Source: Actinophytocola oryzae (lineage in GTDB: Bacteria; Actinomycetota; Actinomycetes; Mycobacteriales; Pseudonocardiaceae). From it: a DNA stretch of 64,000 bases. A model generated the notes under the pieces. The model did not search any database. It saw only the letters and a list, made by a program, of their open reading frames with translations, and had not been told where the DNA came from. Of the stretch, positions 60,408-64,000 are shown in pieces. The stretch covers positions 124,001-188,000 of the forward strand of contig NZ_SOCP01000012.1 of assembly GCF_004364325.1 (NCBI RefSeq), in the 5' to 3' direction. Positions within the stretch are counted from its first letter, which is position 1, and each line of letters begins with the position of its first letter. A program made the position numbers and the translations under genes.

Positions 60408-62015
60408 TTGTCCGCGCTTCTCTACCTCGCCCAGGACCCGCCGGCGAAGGAAACGCTGGCGCCGATCAACTACCCGGCGGTCCTGCCGGTCTTGATCATC
60501 CTGGGCGCGGCGTGCGTCGGGGTGCTGTTCGAGGCGTTCCTGCCGAAGCACCAGCGCTGGTCGGCGCAGGTGTTCCTGACGCTGCTCGCGTTGGTCGGCT
60601 CCGGCGTCGCACTGGCCCTCTACCTGTCCGACGCTCCCTCGGGCGGCGAGACGACGTTCTCGAACGCCATCTCCGTCGACCGTCCGGCCCTGTTCCTGTG
60701 GGGCACCCTGCTCGCCCTGTCGCTCGGGGCGGTGCTGATGATCGCGGACCGCTCGGTGGAACCGGGTGGTGCCTTCGTGGCGACGGCGGCCATCCGCCCC
60801 GGCACGATCCAGGACCGCGAGCAGCGCCTCGGTGCCCACCCGGCACGCAGTGACGCGGCCCGCTACGGCATGCAGACCGAGGTCTTCCCGCTCACGCTGT
60901 TCGCGCTGGGCGGCATGATGACCTTCTGCGCGGCGAACGACCTGCTGACGATGTTCGTCGCGCTCGAGGTCCTGAGCCTCCCGCTGTACCTGATGTGTGG
61001 TCTGGCGCGTCGCCGTCGCCTGCTGTCCCAGGAAGCGGCGGTGAAGTACTTCCTGCTCGGTGCCTTCGCGTCGGCGTTCTTCCTGTACGGCCTGGCGCTG
61101 CTGTACGGCTACGCGGGCTCGGTGAGCCTGTCGGCCATCTCGAACGCGGCGGCCGGCTCGGACCGCTCGGACACGCTGCTGTTCGGTGGTATGGCGCTGC
61201 TGATCGTCGGCCTGCTGTTCAAGGGCTCGGTCGGTCCGTTCCACGCGTGGACCCCGGACGTCTACCAGGGTGCCCCGACACCGATCACGGCCTTCATGGC
61301 GGCCTGCACGAAGGTGGCGGCCTTCGGTGGCATCCTGCGCGTCCTGTCCGTGGGACTCGAGTCCACCCAATGGGAGTGGCGAGGCGTCCTGTGGGGCGTC
61401 GCGATCGTGTCGATGGTCATCGGTGCCGTGCTGGGCCTGACCCAGACCGACATCAAGCGCATGATCGCGTACTCGTCCATCGCACACGCGGGCTTCCTGC
61501 TGATCGGCGCGATCGTGCTGACCCCGGACGGCGTGTCCTCGACGCTGTTCTACCTGCTGGCCTACGGCTTCACCACGGTCGCGGCGTTCGGTGTGATCTC
61601 CCTGGTCCGCAACGCGGACGGCGAGGCAACGCACCTGTCGCAGTGGGCCGGCCTGGCGAAGCGCTCACCACTGGTGGCGGCGGTCTTCACGTTCCTGTTG
61701 CTCGCGCTGGCGGGAATCCCGCTGACCTCGGGCTTCATCGGCAAGTTCGTGGTCTTCTCCGCGGCCCTGTCGAACGGCATGGCCCCGCTGGTCGTGGTCG
61801 CTCTCGTGGCCTCGGCGGTGGCGGCGTTCTTCTACCTGCGGGTGATCGTGCTGATGTACTTCAGCGAGCCCGCGGCGGACGGCCCGTCCGTGACGGTGCC
61901 CGGTGCCTTCACGACCGCGGCCATCACCCTCGGCGTGGTCATCACGCTGCTGCTGGGCATCGTCCCGGCCTTCGCGCTCGACTGGGCGAGTGGCGGCACC
62001 TTCGCCATCCGCTGA
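60408..62015 (+). CDS. nuoN: NADH-quinone oxidoreductase subunit N
   Basis: 535 residues, antiporter-like. The motifs LLTMFVALEVLSLPLYLMCGL and LLFKGSVGPFHAWTPDVYQGAPTPITAFMA are the NuoN equivalents of those in NuoL and NuoM. A TTG start one base after the nuoM stop, behind GGAGG. Last gene of the operon; a 10-bp hairpin follows. Confidence 0.96.
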   Translation: MSALLYLAQDPPAKETLAPINYPAVLPVLIILGAACVGVLFEAFLPKHQRWSAQVFLTLLALVGSGVALALYLSDAPSGGETTFSNAISVDRPALFLWGTLLALSLGAVLMIADRSVEPGGAFVATAAIRPGTIQDREQRLGAHPARSDAARYGMQTEVFPLTLFALGGMMTFCAANDLLTMFVALEVLSLPLYLMCGLARRRRLLSQEAAVKYFLLGAFASAFFLYGLALLYGYAGSVSLSAISNAAAGSDRSDTLLFGGMALLIVGLLFKGSVGPFHAWTPDVYQGAPTPITAFMAACTKVAAFGGILRVLSVGLESTQWEWRGVLWGVAIVSMVIGAVLGLTQTDIKRMIAYSSIAHAGFLLIGAIVLTPDGVSSTLFYLLAYGFTTVAAFGVISLVRNADGEATHLSQWAGLAKRSPLVAAVFTFLLLALAGIPLTSGFIGKFVVFSAALSNGMAPLVVVALVASAVAAFFYLRVIVLMYFSEPAADGPSVTVPGAFTTAAITLGVVITLLLGIVPAFALDWASGGTFAIR

Positions 62016-62027
62016 CCGCTTCTCCCG

Positions 62028-62061
62028 CCGGCGCCCGTCTCCCACCGGAGGCGGGCGCCGG
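62028..62061 (+). terminator. Terminator of the nuo operon
   Basis: Perfect 10-bp stem CCGGCGCCCG with CGGGCGCCGG around a 14-base loop, 13 bases after the nuoN stop. No U-tract, as is usual in actinobacteria. Confidence 0.75.
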
Positions 62062-62173
62062 TCTGTGCGGGGTCTCCCTCACCGTCACCCGTGTCACAGC
62101 CACTCGTGGAGTACGTGAAACCGCTGGACATTACGCTGTAGCCAGGGATTCCAAGTTGGGGAGCGGATGCCGA

Positions 62174-63187
62174 GTGACAGCTGACCAGACCGTGCCGCGG
62201 CTACCGGCGTCGCTCGGTCTCGACACGGCCGACCCGGCGCTGGTCGAGACGATCACCAGCGGCCTGGTCAGGGTCGAGGAGGTCCTGACCAGGGTCGTCC
62301 GCAGTGACGTCGAGTTCGTCGACCAGGCGGCGACACACCTGGTCAAGGCCGGTGGCAAGCGGTTCCGTCCCCTCTTCACGCTCCTGTCCGCGCAGTTCGC
62401 CGGCGGCAACACCGACGAGGTCGTCACGGCCGCAGCCGCGGTGGAGCTGGTGCACCTGGCCACGCTCTACCACGACGACGTCATGGACGAGGCCACCATG
62501 CGGCGCGGGGTGTCGAGCATCAACGCCCGCTGGGACAACACCATCGCCATCCTCACCGGCGACTTCCTCTTCGCCCACGCGTCAGGGCTGGTCGCCGAGC
62601 TGGGCAGTGACGCGGCGCGGATCATCGCCGAGACCATGGGGAAGCTGGTCACGGGGCAGATGCGCGAGACCGTCGGCCCGCAGGAGGGCGACGACCCCGT
62701 CCGGCACTACCTCGACGTCATCGGGCAGAAGACCGGGTCGCTCATCGCCACGGCCGGGCGCTACGGCGGCATGTTCTCCGGCGCCGCTCCCGAGCACACC
62801 GAGGCGCTGTACCGGTTCGGCGACATCATCGGCGCCGCGTTCCAGATCTCCGACGACGTCATCGACATCGCCTCTCCGGCCGACGAGTCCGGCAAGACCC
62901 CGGGCACGGACCTCCGCGAGGGCGTCAAGACCCTGCCGATGCACTACGCGCTCGCGCAGGACCCAGACCCACGGCTCGCGGAGCTGCTCGCCGGTCCGAT
63001 CACCGACGACGACGCGGTCGAGGAGGCACTCACCCTGTTGCGTAAGTCACCGGGACTCGAACAGGCGGCGCGCACGCTCGGTGACTACGCCGATCGGGCG
63101 CGTGCCGAGCTCGAGGTGCTTCCGCCCTGCTCAGCGCGTGATGCCCTCGACATGCTGGCGCGCTATGTGGTGGCCCGTACACGATAG
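62174..63187 (+). CDS. Polyprenyl diphosphate synthase
   Basis: 337 residues. Both Asp-rich motifs are present: DDVMDE in LYHDDVMDEATMRRG (first, substrate diphosphate-Mg) and DDVID in FQISDDVIDIASP (second). GGKRFRPLF and the chain-length region before the first motif (ELVHLATLY) fit long-chain trans-prenyl synthases (heptaprenyl to nonaprenyl). Its place after nuo suggests menaquinone side-chain synthesis; chain length cannot be set from sequence. GTG 62174; upstream frame to 60995 is a shadow of nuoN. Confidence 0.93.
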   Translation: MTADQTVPRLPASLGLDTADPALVETITSGLVRVEEVLTRVVRSDVEFVDQAATHLVKAGGKRFRPLFTLLSAQFAGGNTDEVVTAAAAVELVHLATLYHDDVMDEATMRRGVSSINARWDNTIAILTGDFLFAHASGLVAELGSDAARIIAETMGKLVTGQMRETVGPQEGDDPVRHYLDVIGQKTGSLIATAGRYGGMFSGAAPEHTEALYRFGDIIGAAFQISDDVIDIASPADESGKTPGTDLREGVKTLPMHYALAQDPDPRLAELLAGPITDDDAVEEALTLLRKSPGLEQAARTLGDYADRARAELEVLPPCSARDALDMLARYVVARTR

Positions 63188-63310
63188 GCGACAACGGTGC
63201 GTGTCGGGCTTGCCAAATGGACCGGGTGGTGCTTACGCACGTACCCGCCGCAGTAACCTGACACCCACCCTGCTTGTGTGTTCGCGCGTCGCGCGGAGGG
63301 AGTTCGATCG

Positions 63311-64000
63311 ATGCCGATCTTTGGGCAGGTCTGGTTGTGGAGCTTGCTGGCCTTCCTGCTCGGAGCACTGCTCTGCTGGTTGCTGGTGGCCCGGCCGGCC
63401 CGAGGCCGCGTCGGTGAGCTGGAAGCCCAGCTCGCCACGCGAGCACGCCGTCAGTCCATCCCGGAGCGCTTCGAGCCCGACCGCCACAGCGACGTCGAGA
63501 GCACGTTCGCGCCCGGCATGGGCGACCGCGACCAGGACGACTACCGCACTCGCGCGTACGGGCTGCGGGACACCCCGCCGCCGCTGCCTCCCGAGCGCGA
63601 CCGCCTCGCCGCCTACGCCGAGCCCGAGCCCAACCGCGACTTCGCGCCGCTGCCTCCCGAGCCGCTGCGTGACCCGGAGCTCGACGCACCGCCTGCTTCA
63701 GGTGCCGAGCAGGGCCGCCCCGGCATAGCCACCCAGTACCTCGACGTGTCCGCTGGCAACCTCTCGGCACCGCCCGAGGTGCCCGCCATGTCGCCGCCGC
63801 CCGCCAACCGAAGCTGGTTCGACGACGAACTCGACGGTGACGCGGCCAACAAGGCACCCGAGGAGCAGGCCGCGGTCCCGCGCAACCGCCACCAGCTGGT
63901 CGAGGAGCCCGAGTCCTACGACTCGCGGCTCGTCGTCGACGACCCCTTCTCGGACGACGACCCCTTCTCGGACGACGACGAGCGACCGGCCATCGAGGAC
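63311..64000 (+). CDS. Membrane-anchored acidic protein, truncated by the window end
   Basis: At least 230 codons, open through the right edge. A single N-terminal membrane segment (about 4-27: FGQVWLWSLLAFLLGALLCWLLV) is followed by a short coiled region (GRVGELEAQLATRARR) and then a disordered, Pro- and Asp/Glu-rich cytoplasmic or external stretch. Near the edge there is a seam repeat, DDPFSD-DDPFSD (two 18-bp copies from about 63937). GGAGGGA precedes the ATG. Resembles actinobacterial membrane proteins with a C-terminal sunset-type domain, but that part is not in view, so no function is called. Confidence 0.75.
   Translation, partial: MPIFGQVWLWSLLAFLLGALLCWLLVARPARGRVGELEAQLATRARRQSIPERFEPDRHSDVESTFAPGMGDRDQDDYRTRAYGLRDTPPPLPPERDRLAAYAEPEPNRDFAPLPPEPLRDPELDAPPASGAEQGRPGIATQYLDVSAGNLSAPPEVPAMSPPPANRSWFDDELDGDAANKAPEEQAAVPRNRHQLVEEPESYDSRLVVDDPFSDDDPFSDDDERPAIED

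Overview
The window is high-GC actinobacterial DNA. Many starts are GTG or TTG, several promoters look leaderless, and four-base ATGA/GTGA stop-start overlaps are common. Gene content and order (a mazG - lytic transglycosylase - eno - ftsB - DUF501 - ppx block as in mycobacteria, a complete nuoA-N operon, a LAxTG-type sorting signal, a VapBC45-like pair) point to the Pseudonocardiales, perhaps near Lentzea or Saccharothrix. The family placement is inference; no rRNA or species marker is present.

Layout. 1-0.5 kb: 3' end of mazG. 0.8-4.0 kb: a tricorn-like protease. 4.0-5.4 kb: a 1.4-kb G-rich low-complexity block with 18-bp tandem repeats and no convincing gene. 5.4-6.2 kb: a SAM methyltransferase. 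6.2-9.9 kb (minus): the iron-uptake operon efeU-efeO-efeB plus a NUDIX hydrolase, with every junction a GTGA overlap and two IdeR/DmdR-like iron boxes in front. 10-16.2 kb: the conserved housekeeping block (transglycosylase, TPR protein, enolase, FtsB-like protein, DUF501, second transglycosylase, Ppx/GppA phosphatase). 16.4-22 kb: a five-gene oligopeptide ABC transporter. 22-25.4 kb: a secreted subtilisin and, convergently, a surface protein with an LAYTG sorting signal. 25.6-26.6 kb: a VapB45/VapC45-like pair with an apparently shortened toxin. 26.8-33 kb: S10 carboxypeptidase, family-5 uracil-DNA glycosylase, and a DUF4129-MoxR-DUF58 membrane/AAA+ operon. 33.1-34.7 kb: type II NADH dehydrogenase and an odd type-I tRNA-Leu(UAA). 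34.9-38 kb: ArsR regulator, SRPBCC protein, the wreck of a toxin-antitoxin pair, DUF899 protein, alpha/beta hydrolase, PPOX-class protein. 38-45.6 kb: coiled-coil protein, two-domain reductase, polysaccharide deacetylase-like protein, Bax-inhibitor-1 protein, DUF5937 regulator and divergent MFS exporter. 45.8-62 kb: the 14-gene nuoA-N operon (complex I). 62-64 kb: polyprenyl diphosphate synthase and the start of an acidic membrane-anchored protein.

How it fits together. The respiratory genes are the clearest functional theme: a non-pumping NADH dehydrogenase (33-34 kb), the proton-pumping complex I, and a prenyl synthase likely supplying the menaquinone side chain. The nuo promoter region carries two Rex-type NADH/NAD-sensing sites and a perfect 24-bp palindrome resembling the iron boxes of the efe operon, so complex I may respond to both redox state and iron supply. 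I see no defence island, prophage, CRISPR array or biosynthetic cluster. The less ordinary items are the nuo control region, the type-I tRNA-Leu(UAA), the decayed toxin-antitoxin loci and the repeat block at 4-5.4 kb.
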